Positions 28,966 through 37,554 of a stretch of 64,000 nt of DNA are shown one piece after another. The first letter of the stretch is position 1, and each line of letters starts with the position of its first letter. The stretch lies in assembly GCF_003444775.1 (NCBI RefSeq), contig NZ_CP021081.1:2558001-2622000 (forward strand), read 5' to 3'. The notes beneath the pieces were generated by a model, which saw only the letters and a list, made by a program, of their open reading frames with translations, was not told the DNA's origin and ran no database searches. Position numbers and translations under genes: made by a program. The DNA comes from Deinococcus ficus (lineage in GTDB: Bacteria > Deinococcota > Deinococci > Deinococcales > Deinococcaceae).

Positions 28966-29206
28966 GCTTATCTCCTTGTGCCGGCGCGTCCCGTCCAGCC
29001 CGGACCGCCGCAAGTTGAGTCCTGCCAACCTCATGAGCTTAACGCCGCCCCGTTAAGTTCCGGGGTGAGGTTCCACGCCCAGCGTCAGCCGCGCCCCCAC
29101 AATGGCGCTTTGGTCACTTGGCCCGCCAACCGGGGAGAGTCAACGCAGATCTTCCATCGGAATTTCAGGCCACGCAACACCCACACCGGTCCTTGATGCT
29201 GCGAAA

Positions 29207-29677
29207 TCAGGGCCGGGAATGGGGCATCCCCCGCGCCGGGAAGCGGTCGAGGACGACATCCAGCTGCCTGATCAGCCTGGGCAAGTGACTCTGTTCAACC
29301 TGAAAATGAAACTGCTGCCTGTGCCCATGCCCGACAACTTCCAGCTGGGTTTCGAGGTGCCCCTGGGAGGCCGTCCAGAGATTCCAGTTCAGCTCAGGCT
29401 CCACCGTGCCAAGACTGACTGACCCATGCCCCTGAACAGACATGCGGACGAGGTCATCACGGAAGTTGGTCAGTTCCAACGTCGTGATGAAGGGTCCTGA
29501 GACTTCAGCCCGACCGGCACCGGACAACACGACTTCGGCAGTGGCGACCAGCCAGTTCCCGTCCTCTTCGTCGTTCATGTCAGGGAATTCGTACCGATGG
29601 ACCCAGAGATGGAGAGGGCCGAACATCAGATCAGGCGTTCCCCAGTGCGCTCGCGCCCGTTTCCGGCCCTCGCTCAT
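29207..29677 (-). CDS. WapI-like immunity-family protein
   Basis: 156 aa. HRYEFPDMNDEEDGNWLVATAEVV followed by a SGPFITTLELTNFRDDLVRM block and a late ELNWNLW strand resemble the WapI-type immunity family that protects against contact-dependent toxins. No toxin gene is adjacent, so it may be an orphan antidote or a family member with another role. Its ATG overlaps the YciI stop (TAATG), showing coupling. Confidence 0.55.
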   Translation of the reverse strand: MSEGRKRARAHWGTPDLMFGPLHLWVHRYEFPDMNDEEDGNWLVATAEVVLSGAGRAEVSGPFITTLELTNFRDDLVRMSVQGHGSVSLGTVEPELNWNLWTASQGHLETQLEVVGHGHRQQFHFQVEQSHLPRLIRQLDVVLDRFPARGMPHSRP

Positions 29678-29985
29678 TACTCCACCAGAGGCACGCCGTC
29701 GAGTTCGATGCCCTTGCCGCGTTTGACGGGGTTGAAGGCCACGTAGCGGTACTTGGCGCAGCCGGCCTTCACGAAGGGGTCCTGGTCGAAGATGTCGGTG
29801 AGTTCCTGGAGGGTGTCGGCGCGGGCGAGCAGGATGCCGCCGGTGCCGTCCACCTTGCGGCCGCTGGTGAGGAACACGCCGCTGCGGTAGTGGCCGTCCA
29901 GCCACGCGCGGTGGTCGGGGGTGACCTTGGCGATCTCGGCGGTGGGCTGCAGGTAGGTGCTCTCGATCATCCAGAGGGTGGTCAT
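29677..29985 (-). CDS. YciI-family protein
   Basis: 102 aa. YciI fold features: residues 20-40 HRAWLDGHYRSGVFLTSGRKVDGTGGILLARA and DPFVKAGCAKYRYVAFNPVK, with the conserved His/Asp near position 24-30. The family is ferredoxin-like and its role is mostly unknown. It is coupled to the downstream WapI-like gene. Confidence 0.85.
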   Translation of the reverse strand: MTTLWMIESTYLQPTAEIAKVTPDHRAWLDGHYRSGVFLTSGRKVDGTGGILLARADTLQELTDIFDQDPFVKAGCAKYRYVAFNPVKRGKGIELDGVPLVE

Positions 29986-30009
29986 GCGTTCACCTTAGTT
30001 CTGGGCGTC

Positions 30010-31188
30010 TTACAGGCGCCGCACGGCGAGGGCGAGGCCGTTGCCGCCGCCCATGCACAGGGTGGCGACGCCGGTTTCCTTGTTGTGCTGTTTGAGCGCG
30101 GAGAGCAGCGTGACCAGGATGCGCGCGCCGCTTGCGCCGATGGGGTGGCCCAGGGCCACGGCGCCGCCGTTCACGTTCACGCGGGCGGGGTCCAGGCCGA
30201 GTTCGCGGCTCACGGCGAGGCTCTGCACGCTGAAGGCCTCGTTGAGTTCCCACAGGTCCACGTCGCCGGCCTGCATGTTGAGTTTTTTCAGCAGGGCCTG
30301 CGTGGCGGGCACGGGGGTCATCATGACCCACTCGGGCGCGAGGCCGCCGGTGGCGTAGTCGAGGATCTCGGCGATGGGCGTGAGGCCCTGCGCGCGGGCG
30401 AAGTCCTCGCTGACGACCAGGAGGCTGGCGGCGCCGTCGTTCAGGCCGGGGGCGTTCCCGGCGGTGACGGACCCGTCCTTCTTGAAGGCGGGCTTGAGTT
30501 TGCCGAGCGTTTCCTCGCTGGTGTCGGCGCGGGGGCCCTCGTCGGCGTCCACGATCACGTCGCCCTTGCGGCCCTTGACGGTGACGGGCACGATCTCGTC
30601 GGTGAAGCGCCCGCCCTGCTGCGCACTGACGGCCTTCTGGTGGCTGGCGGTGGCGTAGGCGTCCTGTTCCTCCCGGCCGATGCTGTACTTCTCGGCGACG
30701 CGCTCGCCGGTCAGGCCCATGCCTTCCTCGTTGATGCTGCACCACAGGCCGTCGTGCATGTTGGCGTCCAGCACCGTCTGGTGGCCCAGGCGGTAGCCCT
30801 TCCTGGCCTGGGGGAGCAGGTGGGGGGCGTTGCTCATGGATTCCATGCCGCCGGCCAGCACGGCGCGCTGGTCCCCGGCGCGGATGCTCTGCGCGGCCAG
30901 GATCACGGCTTTCAGGCCGCTGCCGCACACCTTGTTGATGGTGAGCGCCCCGACCTCGTGGCTCAGGCCGGCTTTCAGGGCGGCCTGCCGGGCGGGGTTC
31001 TGTCCGCAGCCGGCCTGCACGACCTGTCCCATGATGACTTCCTCGATCAGGTCGGCGCTGAGGCCGCTGCGTTTCAGGGTTTCGGCCAGGGTGACGGCGC
31101 CCAGGTCCACGGCCTTCACGTCGGCGAGGGCGCCCAGGAACTTCCCGGTGGGCGTGCGGGACGCCGCGACAATCACTGCTTTGCTCAT
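30010..31188 (-). CDS. Acetyl-CoA C-acetyltransferase (thiolase)
   Basis: 392 aa. Nucleophilic Cys in [11 protein letters not shown] (near residue 88), [26 protein letters not shown] (His) and CMGGGNGLA (second Cys) complete the thiolase active site. It condenses or cleaves acetoacetyl-CoA and probably works with the nearby 3-hydroxybutyryl-CoA dehydrogenase. TAGACT lies 7 nt before the ATG (leaderless). Confidence 0.95.
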   Translation of the reverse strand: MSKAVIVAASRTPTGKFLGALADVKAVDLGAVTLAETLKRSGLSADLIEEVIMGQVVQAGCGQNPARQAALKAGLSHEVGALTINKVCGSGLKAVILAAQSIRAGDQRAVLAGGMESMSNAPHLLPQARKGYRLGHQTVLDANMHDGLWCSINEEGMGLTGERVAEKYSIGREEQDAYATASHQKAVSAQQGGRFTDEIVPVTVKGRKGDVIVDADEGPRADTSEETLGKLKPAFKKDGSVTAGNAPGLNDGAASLLVVSEDFARAQGLTPIAEILDYATGGLAPEWVMMTPVPATQALLKKLNMQAGDVDLWELNEAFSVQSLAVSRELGLDPARVNVNGGAVALGHPIGASGARILVTLLSALKQHNKETGVATLCMGGGNGLALAVRRL

Positions 31189-31256
31189 GCCGTTCAGTCT
31201 ACCCCCAGCCGCCTAACGCTCGTTAGGTATCGGCGTCCGGGTGTCCAGGCGGCCGG

Positions 31257-32138
31257 TCAGGTCAGGAAGGCCAGGATCGCCTGCACGTACCCGTCCGGTT
31301 CCTCCAGGTCCGGGAAGTGAGCGCTGGAACCGAACACGTGCAGCTGCCCGGCCGGCAGGGCCGCCGCCAGCCGCTCCAGCTGCGCCAGGGGCACGTTCCG
31401 GTCGTGCCGGCCCGCCAGAATCAGGGTGGGGGCCGTGATCTCCGTCAGGTGCTGTGAGGTGCCGGTGGGCGGCTGCGCGGCCAGGACGCGGTGCATGGCG
31501 CCGCTGTTCGTCAGGCCGCTCTCCGCCCACAGGGCACGGTTCCGGGCGGCCACGTCCGCGCGCTGGAACAGGAACCGGTCCACGGTGGGCGTGTCCACCA
31601 CCCCCCAGACGCGCTCCAGCTGCTCCTCCGGGGACAGCGCCTCACGCAGGATGGCCTGCACACGTGCCGCCACGTCCCCCTGCGCCACCTCCGCGAAGCC
31701 CGCCAGTTGCGAGGCGGTCACCTCCGGGTCCCGCAGGTGGAGGGCCGGCGCCTGCAGCACCAGGCGCCGCACCCGCTCCGGGCAGGCGCGCGCGAACTCC
31801 AGAGCCAGCCCCCCGCCGAAGCTGTACCCCAGCAGATCCGCCTGCTCCGCGCCCAGCCAGTCCAGCAGAGATCGCAGGTCCGCGGTCAGCAGCGGCATGC
31901 TGTACGCGTCCGCCGGTTCGGGCGGGTCGCTGCGGCCGCTGCCGCGCTGCTCGTGGTACACCACCGTCCGCGCCGCCTCCAGCCCGGGCCCGGCCACCCG
32001 CTCGAACACGAAATGGTTCCCGCCAGGACCGCCGTGCAGCACGACCAGCGGCACCGTGCCGTGCGCCGCGCCGGCCACCTTCACCCACTGCCGCACGCCG
32101 TTCAGGAGCGGGCGCGCCTCCCCGTCCGGGCGATTCAT
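31257..32138 (-). CDS. Alpha/beta hydrolase, proline iminopeptidase-like
   Basis: 293 aa. The oxyanion-hole motif is LVVLHGGPGGNH and the nucleophile elbow is LLGYSFGGGLALE (Ser in GYSFGG). The late Asp is in AGRHDRNVP and the His in FGSSAHFPDLEEP. This order matches S33-family peptidases and related hydrolases. The ATG overlaps the stop of the upstream MazG-like gene (ATGA). The specific substrate is not visible. Confidence 0.88.
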   Translation of the reverse strand: MNRPDGEARPLLNGVRQWVKVAGAAHGTVPLVVLHGGPGGNHFVFERVAGPGLEAARTVVYHEQRGSGRSDPPEPADAYSMPLLTADLRSLLDWLGAEQADLLGYSFGGGLALEFARACPERVRRLVLQAPALHLRDPEVTASQLAGFAEVAQGDVAARVQAILREALSPEEQLERVWGVVDTPTVDRFLFQRADVAARNRALWAESGLTNSGAMHRVLAAQPPTGTSQHLTEITAPTLILAGRHDRNVPLAQLERLAAALPAGQLHVFGSSAHFPDLEEPDGYVQAILAFLT

Positions 32139-32413
32139 GCCTCCCACCACAGGCGGCGCAGGAAGGCGCCCCGCGCCTCGGACTTCCCGGCGCGCAGGAC
32201 CTCCAGATCCGCAGGGGTCAAGCCGTCCAGCGCGGCGAGGGCATACACGACCTCCAGCACGTCCGCGAGTTCCTGCACGTCCCCGGCCTCCAGGTACTCC
32301 TCGGTTTCCTCCCTCAGTTTCTCGTGCAGCGCGGCCCGGAAGTCCGGGGGGTTCAGGGGGCGGGCCGAGCCGCCGAACAGGTCTGGGATGCGGTCACGCA
32401 CGAGCTTCGCCAT
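32135..32413 (-). CDS. MazG-like / phosphoribosyl-ATP pyrophosphohydrolase-like protein
   Basis: 92 aa. LVRDRIPDLF near the start and LREETEEYLEAGDVQELADVLEVVYALA match the small all-alpha NTP pyrophosphatase fold, with the EExxE...ExxD metal motif. Such proteins clear non-canonical nucleotides. TAGGGT 7 nt before the ATG supports a leaderless start and excludes the longer upstream frame. Confidence 0.85.
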   Translation of the reverse strand: MAKLVRDRIPDLFGGSARPLNPPDFRAALHEKLREETEEYLEAGDVQELADVLEVVYALAALDGLTPADLEVLRAGKSEARGAFLRRLWWEA

Positions 32414-32429
32414 ACCGGCGACCCTAACG

Positions 32430-32464
32430 CAAACGCCCCCGGTCCGGTCGGACGCGGGGGCGCA
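32430..32464 (-). terminator. Terminator after the small lipoprotein gene
   Basis: CGCCCCC...GGGGGCG stem on the minus strand followed by TTTGCG, directly abutting the -10 box of the MazG-like gene. Confidence 0.6.
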
Positions 32465-32475
32465 GGGTGTGGGGG

Positions 32476-32940
32476 TTACCAGGTCAGGTCGTAGCCGCCG
32501 ATCTTGCCCCACTGCACGGCGGTCGTGCCCTTGACCTCGTTCAGGCCGGCGCGGATGCCGGAGATCAGGGCGTTCTGGCCGTCCACGTCGTACACGAGGT
32601 AGGAGCCCTGGTGGCTGGTGCTCTGCTCGCCGGCGTCGTACATGCCGTCGTTGTCGGCGTCCACGTACGCGACGACGTTGTAGTACCCGTCTTTCTGCTT
32701 CCAGTCGGCGGGCAGATCCACGGCGTAGCGCTTGTCGGAGGGGCTGAGGGTGATGGCGGCCTGCTGGGAGCCGTCCTGCACGACGCCGCTGGCGTTCGCG
32801 CCGACCAGTGCGAGGCGCACGGTGCCGGCGGGCGGGGTGCCCAGCACGGAGCCGCTCACGTCGAGGCTCTGGGGCAGGCCGATCAGGCCGCAGGAAGCGA
32901 GGGTCAGGGGGGCCGCAGCGAGCAGGAAGAGCTTCTTCAT
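32476..32940 (-). CDS. Small predicted lipoprotein, unknown function
   Basis: 154 aa. The signal peptide MKKLFLLAAAPLTLASC ends in a lipobox Cys at residue 17. The body contains GSVLGTPPAGTVRLALVGANASG and a calcium-binding-like YVDADNDGMYDAGE stretch (EF-hand-like DxDxDG). No named family is recognised. It is probably anchored on the outer surface. Confidence 0.7.
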   Translation of the reverse strand: MKKLFLLAAAPLTLASCGLIGLPQSLDVSGSVLGTPPAGTVRLALVGANASGVVQDGSQQAAITLSPSDKRYAVDLPADWKQKDGYYNVVAYVDADNDGMYDAGEQSTSHQGSYLVYDVDGQNALISGIRAGLNEVKGTTAVQWGKIGGYDLTW

Positions 32941-33104
32941 GCCCCCAGCCTGCCAGACCAGGAAAAGAAGGGAGCTGTTTGGCAAGCGAGCCTCAAGTCC
33001 CGATGAGAACGGGGGGAAGGGGCTGTCCAGAGTAGGTGTGAGAATGTGCCCAATACCCCCGTAATGGTGTGACATTTTTTACAAAAATCACCCACACTGT
33101 TCTC

Positions 33105-34610
33105 ATGCGGAAAAATCCAGATGGCTACGCTCTGATCCTGGCGCTCTCGGCTGTCGTCATTCTGGGCCTGCTGATCTTCAGCCTCCAGATGGTGAGCCTG
33201 AGCAGCGTCCGCACCGTCAGCGACGAAGGGCAGCGCACCCAGTCCTTCTACGCCGCCCAGTCCGGACTCGAACGCGTCACCCGGCAGCTCACCAACCGCG
33301 CCAAGACCCTGGCGCCCAGCACCGCCGAGGCGGCCGCCACCGGCCTCAGCACGCCCGCCAGCCACCTCGGCAACACCGGCGCCGGGAGCTTCAACGTCGC
33401 CATCACCACCGTCAGCGTCGCCGGAAACGACGCCGTGCTGCGCCTGCTCGCCTCCGGCACCACCACCGCCGCCACGCGGGTCATCTCGCAGGACGTGAAG
33501 GTCACCCTGATCGGCGGAAGCGCCGGCGCGTTCCCCCCCACCGCCCTGATCGCCACCGGGAATATCAAGGACGCCGGGGCCGCGCCCGTCGCCGGGGAGA
33601 AGGTCCCGGCCGGCTCCCACGTCTTCACCTGCGCGCTGACCGGCACGGTCCCCGCAGGCGTCAGCCCCTGCCAGGTGAAGGCCGGGGGGCTGAACACCTA
33701 CAACGTGCAGACCACCAGCAACCCGCCGCCCGTCGCGGGGCAGTCCCTGAAAGACGCCGCCGGGAACTACTACACGGTGCAGAAGGTCACGCCCGTGGCC
33801 GGCGACCCCACGCGCTGGAACGTGTCCCTGGCCGCGATGAACGAGAACCCCACCACCACCACCGTCACGCAGCCCATGAACACGGCCCTGCTGGCCGGCC
33901 CGGTCACGCTCAGCAACGCCAACACCGGCGCCATGGCCGCCCCGACCGGGTCCACGCTCACCACCAACAGCAACAACACCGGCACCGTCTGCGACCCGGC
34001 CGTGTACGGGTGCAGCACCTACAGCTTCCCGCCCAGCGCGCTGTTCCAGCTGATCTTCGGCGTGCCGAAGACCGAGTTCTCCGGCCGCATGCAGGAGCAG
34101 GGCAGTTACTTCACGGGAATCGGCACGCAGGCCGGGCAGTTCTCCGGCGCGGCGTGCACCACCCGCAGCGTGATGTGGCTCAAGGTCACGGACCTGGACG
34201 TCCCGCAGGACTGCATGGGCAGCCCCACCAGCCCGAAGGTCCTGATCGTGGACGCCTCCGAATCCAGCAGCCAGGTACAGGTGAAGGTGAACAACGGCGT
34301 GTTCTACGGCCTGATCTACATCATCTCCAACGACAAGGTCACGCTGGCCGGCAACGGCACGTACGTGGGCAGCGTGGTGTCCGAGACCGGCATCGAGACC
34401 GACCCCAGCAACAACGACCTGAGCACCGTCACCGGCAACGGCTCGTCGGTCTGCCCGGCCCTGCCCGGCAGCAACGGCAACAACACGAAGGCCGCCAAGA
34501 TCTGTTACAACCGCGACGTCGTCGCCCGGATCAACACGGACGTCGCCCTGCAGCTCAGCCACTACGCCGTGACCCGGCTGCCGAACAGCTGGCAGGAGCA
34601 CAGCCGATGA
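33105..34610 (+). CDS. PilX/ComZ-like large minor pilin
   Basis: 501 aa. The N-terminus MRKNPDGYALILALSAVVILGLLIFSLQMVSLSS is a PilX-type membrane helix without a GFTLIE cleavage site, then SFYAAQSGLERVTRQL. The C-terminal part is rich in Gly/Asn/Thr strands (VNNGVFYGLIYIISNDKVTLAGNGTYVGSVV), like a beta-solenoid. By position in front of three prepilins it resembles Thermus ComZ, a tip pilin that binds DNA during natural transformation. The functional link is inferred. The four genes overlap by 4 nt each. Confidence 0.75.
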   Translation: MRKNPDGYALILALSAVVILGLLIFSLQMVSLSSVRTVSDEGQRTQSFYAAQSGLERVTRQLTNRAKTLAPSTAEAAATGLSTPASHLGNTGAGSFNVAITTVSVAGNDAVLRLLASGTTTAATRVISQDVKVTLIGGSAGAFPPTALIATGNIKDAGAAPVAGEKVPAGSHVFTCALTGTVPAGVSPCQVKAGGLNTYNVQTTSNPPPVAGQSLKDAAGNYYTVQKVTPVAGDPTRWNVSLAAMNENPTTTTVTQPMNTALLAGPVTLSNANTGAMAAPTGSTLTTNSNNTGTVCDPAVYGCSTYSFPPSALFQLIFGVPKTEFSGRMQEQGSYFTGIGTQAGQFSGAACTTRSVMWLKVTDLDVPQDCMGSPTSPKVLIVDASESSSQVQVKVNNGVFYGLIYIISNDKVTLAGNGTYVGSVVSETGIETDPSNNDLSTVTGNGSSVCPALPGSNGNNTKAAKICYNRDVVARINTDVALQLSHYAVTRLPNSWQEHSR

Positions 34611-35059
34611 GGGGCGCCACCCACGGGTTCACGCTGCTGGAAACCCTGATCGTGGTCGCCATCATCGCCATTCTGGCCGGCATCGGCCTGATCAGTTACC
34701 TGAGTTACCGCGCCCAGGCGAACCTGGACGAGGGCACCGCCACGCTGGAACAGGCCATCTCGCGCGGCGTCGCCGAGGCCCGCCGCACCAGTCAGCCCGT
34801 GACCGTCACCCTGAACACCACCGCCCGGACCGTGCAGGTCACCCGCGGCGGCACCACCACCGTCCTGAACGCCACGCTGCCGGTGGACAGCTGGACCATG
34901 ACCTGCCGCCTGAGCCCCTGCGCCGCCGGCAGCACCACCTTCACGCTGATCACGCCCGGCAGCAGCTTCCCCGACGACCTGTCCATCACCCTGACCAGCC
35001 GCTCCAAGACCCGCTCCCTGCGCATTCTGGGCCCCGCGGCCCTGGTGGTCCGACCATGA
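34607..35059 (+). CDS. Type IV pilin-like protein (GspH/FimT type)
   Basis: 150 aa. The class III prepilin signal is HGFTLLETLIVVAIIAILAGIGLISYL, cleaved after the Gly, with Glu5 of the mature form. Its short body with TCRLSPCAAG disulfide-type cysteines fits a minor pseudopilin. The start overlaps the upstream stop (ATGA). Confidence 0.88.
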   Translation: MRGATHGFTLLETLIVVAIIAILAGIGLISYLSYRAQANLDEGTATLEQAISRGVAEARRTSQPVTVTLNTTARTVQVTRGGTTTVLNATLPVDSWTMTCRLSPCAAGSTTFTLITPGSSFPDDLSITLTSRSKTRSLRILGPAALVVRP

Positions 35060-35496
35060 ACAGACCCTCCAACGCCGGTTTCACCCTGATCGAGGTGCTC
35101 GTCGCGATGGCGGTGTTCTCCGTCAGCGTGCTCCTGATCGGCCTGCTGATCTCCCACATGCGCCTCAACGCCGCCTCGGCCCAGCGGGTCACCGCCGGAC
35201 AGGCCCTGCAGGACGCCCTGGAACGCACCGCGCAGAAATTCCAGAGCGTGGCGAACTACGGCGTCCTCACCGCCGCCGACGCGCCCGCCACGCTGGCCGG
35301 GCACACCTGGACGGTGTCCCTGTGCACCGCCTCCCCCACCGCGGACACCTGCACCGGCACCGCCACCTTCACGCAGGGGGGCGCGTACGCGTACAGCAAC
35401 CCCACCGCCGACCTGATCCGCATGACCGTGCAGTACACCCCCACGGCCATGGGCACCGCCACCACCCGCGCCGCCCTGGAGATGGCCCGCCCATGA
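35056..35496 (+). CDS. Type IV minor pilin (PilV/GspI type)
   Basis: 146 aa. Prepilin signal AGFTLIEVLVAMAVFSVSVLLIGLLIS. The body contains a Cys pair (SLCTASPTADTCTG). It overlaps both neighbours by 4 nt, so all four pilins are made from one transcript. Confidence 0.88.
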   Translation: MNRPSNAGFTLIEVLVAMAVFSVSVLLIGLLISHMRLNAASAQRVTAGQALQDALERTAQKFQSVANYGVLTAADAPATLAGHTWTVSLCTASPTADTCTGTATFTQGGAYAYSNPTADLIRMTVQYTPTAMGTATTRAALEMARP

Positions 35497-36158
35497 CGAG
35501 AGCCGCCACTTCTCCCGCGCAGGGATTCACGCTGATCGAGCTGCTGGTCGTGATGGCGATCCTGGGCGTGATCGGCACGCTGATCATCTCGTTTTTCACC
35601 ACGACCTCCCAGTCCGTGACCGAGCAGACCCGCGTCGCCTCCCAGACCGGGCAGATCCAGCGGGCGCTGGGCCTGATCGCCGACGACATCCGCCGCGCGG
35701 ACAAACTGGTCGTCACGGGGGCAGCCACGCCGCTGGCCCTGGGCGGCATCGCCGTGACCCCGCCGGCGCAGACGGGCGCCAGCCGCCTGGACCTGTACGT
35801 GCTGCGGCCCGCCAGCGGTTCGCCGTGCGCCAGCACCAGCGGGTATGAGTACCGGTCGTACTTCAGCGTCGCGCGCAGCACACTGACCGCCGCGTCAATG
35901 AACGCATGGGTCAGGCTGCCCGAGGACGCCAACAACGCGGCCCGGAACGTGCTGCTGCAGTACGTGGGCTGCGCCGACACCCTGACCGGCACCCCCAGCT
36001 ACGGCAGCCTGCGCCCGGTCGTGGACCACGTGGGCACCCTGACCTTCACGCAGACGGCGTCCAACGTCAGCGTGGCCCTGCAGGGCCAGCGGCAGATCGG
36101 CGCGCGGACCTTCACGACCCCCCTGGCGTCCGGCACGTACTACTCCCGCCGCTACTGA
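35493..36158 (+). CDS. Type IV minor pilin (PilW/GspJ type)
   Basis: 221 aa. Prepilin signal QGFTLIELLVVMAILGVIGTLIISFF, then QIQRALGLIADDIRRADKLVV typical of PilW/GspJ, with a C-terminal beta domain and two cysteines. It is the last gene of the pilin operon, followed by a strong terminator. Confidence 0.9.
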   Translation: MTRAATSPAQGFTLIELLVVMAILGVIGTLIISFFTTTSQSVTEQTRVASQTGQIQRALGLIADDIRRADKLVVTGAATPLALGGIAVTPPAQTGASRLDLYVLRPASGSPCASTSGYEYRSYFSVARSTLTAASMNAWVRLPEDANNAARNVLLQYVGCADTLTGTPSYGSLRPVVDHVGTLTFTQTASNVSVALQGQRQIGARTFTTPLASGTYYSRRY

Positions 36159-36188
36159 CCCAGGGTTCGCTGCCCGCCGTAACAAGAA

Positions 36189-36215
36189 GAAACTCCCTCA
36201 CGTGGAGGGAGTTTC
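36189..36215. terminator. Bidirectional terminator after pilin operon
   Basis: GAAACTCCCTC / GAGGGAGTTTC 11-bp stem with a T-rich tail on both strands. Before the island arrived, this would also have terminated tRNA-Pro on the minus strand. Confidence 0.85.
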
Positions 36216-36218
36216 TGT

Positions 36219-36267
<49 letters not shown>

Positions 36268-36306
36268 TTGACCACCACACTCCCACTTAATCTAGCGACC
36301 TCCCAG

Positions 36307-36332
36307 AAATGCCCACTAAATGGGCATTTTTT
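36307..36332. terminator. Terminator inside the left island end
   Basis: AAATGCCCA-CTAAA-TGGGCATTT stem followed by TTT. It is symmetrical and could end transcripts entering from either side. Confidence 0.75.
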
Positions 36333-36380
36333 GCCGTCATTTCATCACCTGAGCTTTCGTGATCCCACCGTTTCCCACTT

Positions 36381-36403
36381 CTATTGCACACGCATTGCAC
36401 ACG
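36381..36403. repeat. Left integrase arm-type repeat
   Basis: Two TTGCACACG copies 11 bp apart. The 23-bp unit differs by a single base from 53595-53617 near the other island end. It lies about 113 bp from the core repeat. Confidence 0.7.
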
Positions 36404-36449
36404 CCGACTATCGTCGTCTGTTCCGGCCCTAGCGCTCGCCCGGCCTGAT

Positions 36450-37094
36450 TTACGAGCAGCTGGGTGGGGTAAAGGTGTTCACCCGCTCGAACCGCAACTG
36501 GGTGGTCGTCGTGTTCCCCTGCCGCGTCGTCCGGCTCGCATCCCGGAACTCCGGCACCTTCTGCTGCCTGACCACACTCAATTCCGGCCAGCGGAGCACC
36601 GTGTAGATCACGTTCAACCGGTCCCGGCCCGTGATGCACACGTGCCGCCGGGACACTTCTATCTGCTGCACGCCCAGCGTCCCCAGCACCTTCGTTTTCG
36701 GAATGCCGGTCACCTCATCGGCGTTCCAGATTCTCAGGGTGTTGTTCCCCATGCCCAGCAGCCAGCGGCCATCTGGGGTGTACGCCATCTCCCTCACGTC
36801 ACTGTTGAACAGGAACACGGGCGCGACGTCCTTGTTCACGACCTGCAACTGGCAGCCGTAAAACTTGAGGGCCTGCCAGCACCATTGCAGGGTCTTCTGC
36901 GGCTTCTGGGGACTGGCCGGGCGGGTGATCATGCCGGCGAGTGCGTAGTCATAACTGTCTGTGCCCTGGGGGCCCTGCACGCGAACCATGTTCCAGTCGT
37001 GGAAGTACACGCTCACGATGGGAGGTTTGAAGCCCGTCTGGGCCTGCGCTGTCACCAGGGTGGACATCAGGGAAGCCAGCAGGATGCGGGACAT
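36450..37094 (-). CDS. Secreted WD40-like protein, unknown function
   Basis: 214 aa. The signal peptide is MSRILLASLMSTLVTAQAQ. A WD-repeat-like segment VREMAYTPDGRWLLGMGNNTLRIWNADE sits in the middle, followed by TRDRLNVIY-like strands (ITGRDRLNVIYTVLRW) and a C-terminal Cys. Four cysteines could form disulfides outside the cell. The frame stays open upstream, but the signal peptide and a TACGCT box 5 nt before this ATG favour this start. Confidence 0.6.
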   Translation of the reverse strand: MSRILLASLMSTLVTAQAQTGFKPPIVSVYFHDWNMVRVQGPQGTDSYDYALAGMITRPASPQKPQKTLQWCWQALKFYGCQLQVVNKDVAPVFLFNSDVREMAYTPDGRWLLGMGNNTLRIWNADEVTGIPKTKVLGTLGVQQIEVSRRHVCITGRDRLNVIYTVLRWPELSVVRQQKVPEFRDASRTTRQGNTTTTQLRFERVNTFTPPSCS

Positions 37095-37504
37095 GCCCCA
37101 GCGTAGAGAGGGAACCGGGGCAGGGCATCCGGCAAAAGAGGGAGAAAGGTTCAGGTCAGGCCACTGCGAGTGCAAGCGCGCCTGGTCGCCCCGGACCTTC
37201 AGGCCTTCTGCGCCTCTGACTGCCGGACCTCCAGTCTGGTACGCCTCGATGCGGGCCGTGTCCTCACGGCCCGCGATCACCCACACGCAGCTGTTCTCCA
37301 GCATGGACGCCACGTGGGCCGCGAAGCCCTCTTCCCAGCTCGTCTGCGCGAACTCCGCCGCGTCGGCTTCACTGGCCGGGGAGTGGAAGTAAGCGCCTGA
37401 CAGGGGACACAGATGCTCGACATACTGCCATTCACCTGGATGAATATGGGCCGCACGCCCCAGCCCAGGTGACAAGTGGTGAAACGGATGAACCCGCTTC
37501 CCGC
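37095..37504 (-). other. 410-nt region: open reverse frame, possible gene remnant
   Basis: The reverse frame continues upstream of the WD40-like gene without a stop and reads as a sensible hydrophilic stretch (SEADAAEFAQTSWEEGFAAHVASMLENS). This might be the remains of another protein, or chance openness in GC-rich DNA. I do not call it a gene. Confidence 0.3.
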
Positions 37505-37537
37505 GGCAGAAGAGGAAGGCCCTTGCGGACCTTCCTC
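37505..37537 (-). terminator. Terminator after the surface lipoprotein gene
   Basis: GAGGAAGG / CCTTCCTC stem (37512-37519 with 37530-37537), just past the stop codon on the minus strand. Confidence 0.65.
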
Positions 37538-37554
37538 TCTGGTGAACTTGAGGC

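Noticed and set aside
36450..37475. 341-aa single protein including the region upstream of the WD40-like gene
   Set aside because: A signal peptide at the internal ATG would be buried; a TACGCT box supports the shorter gene.
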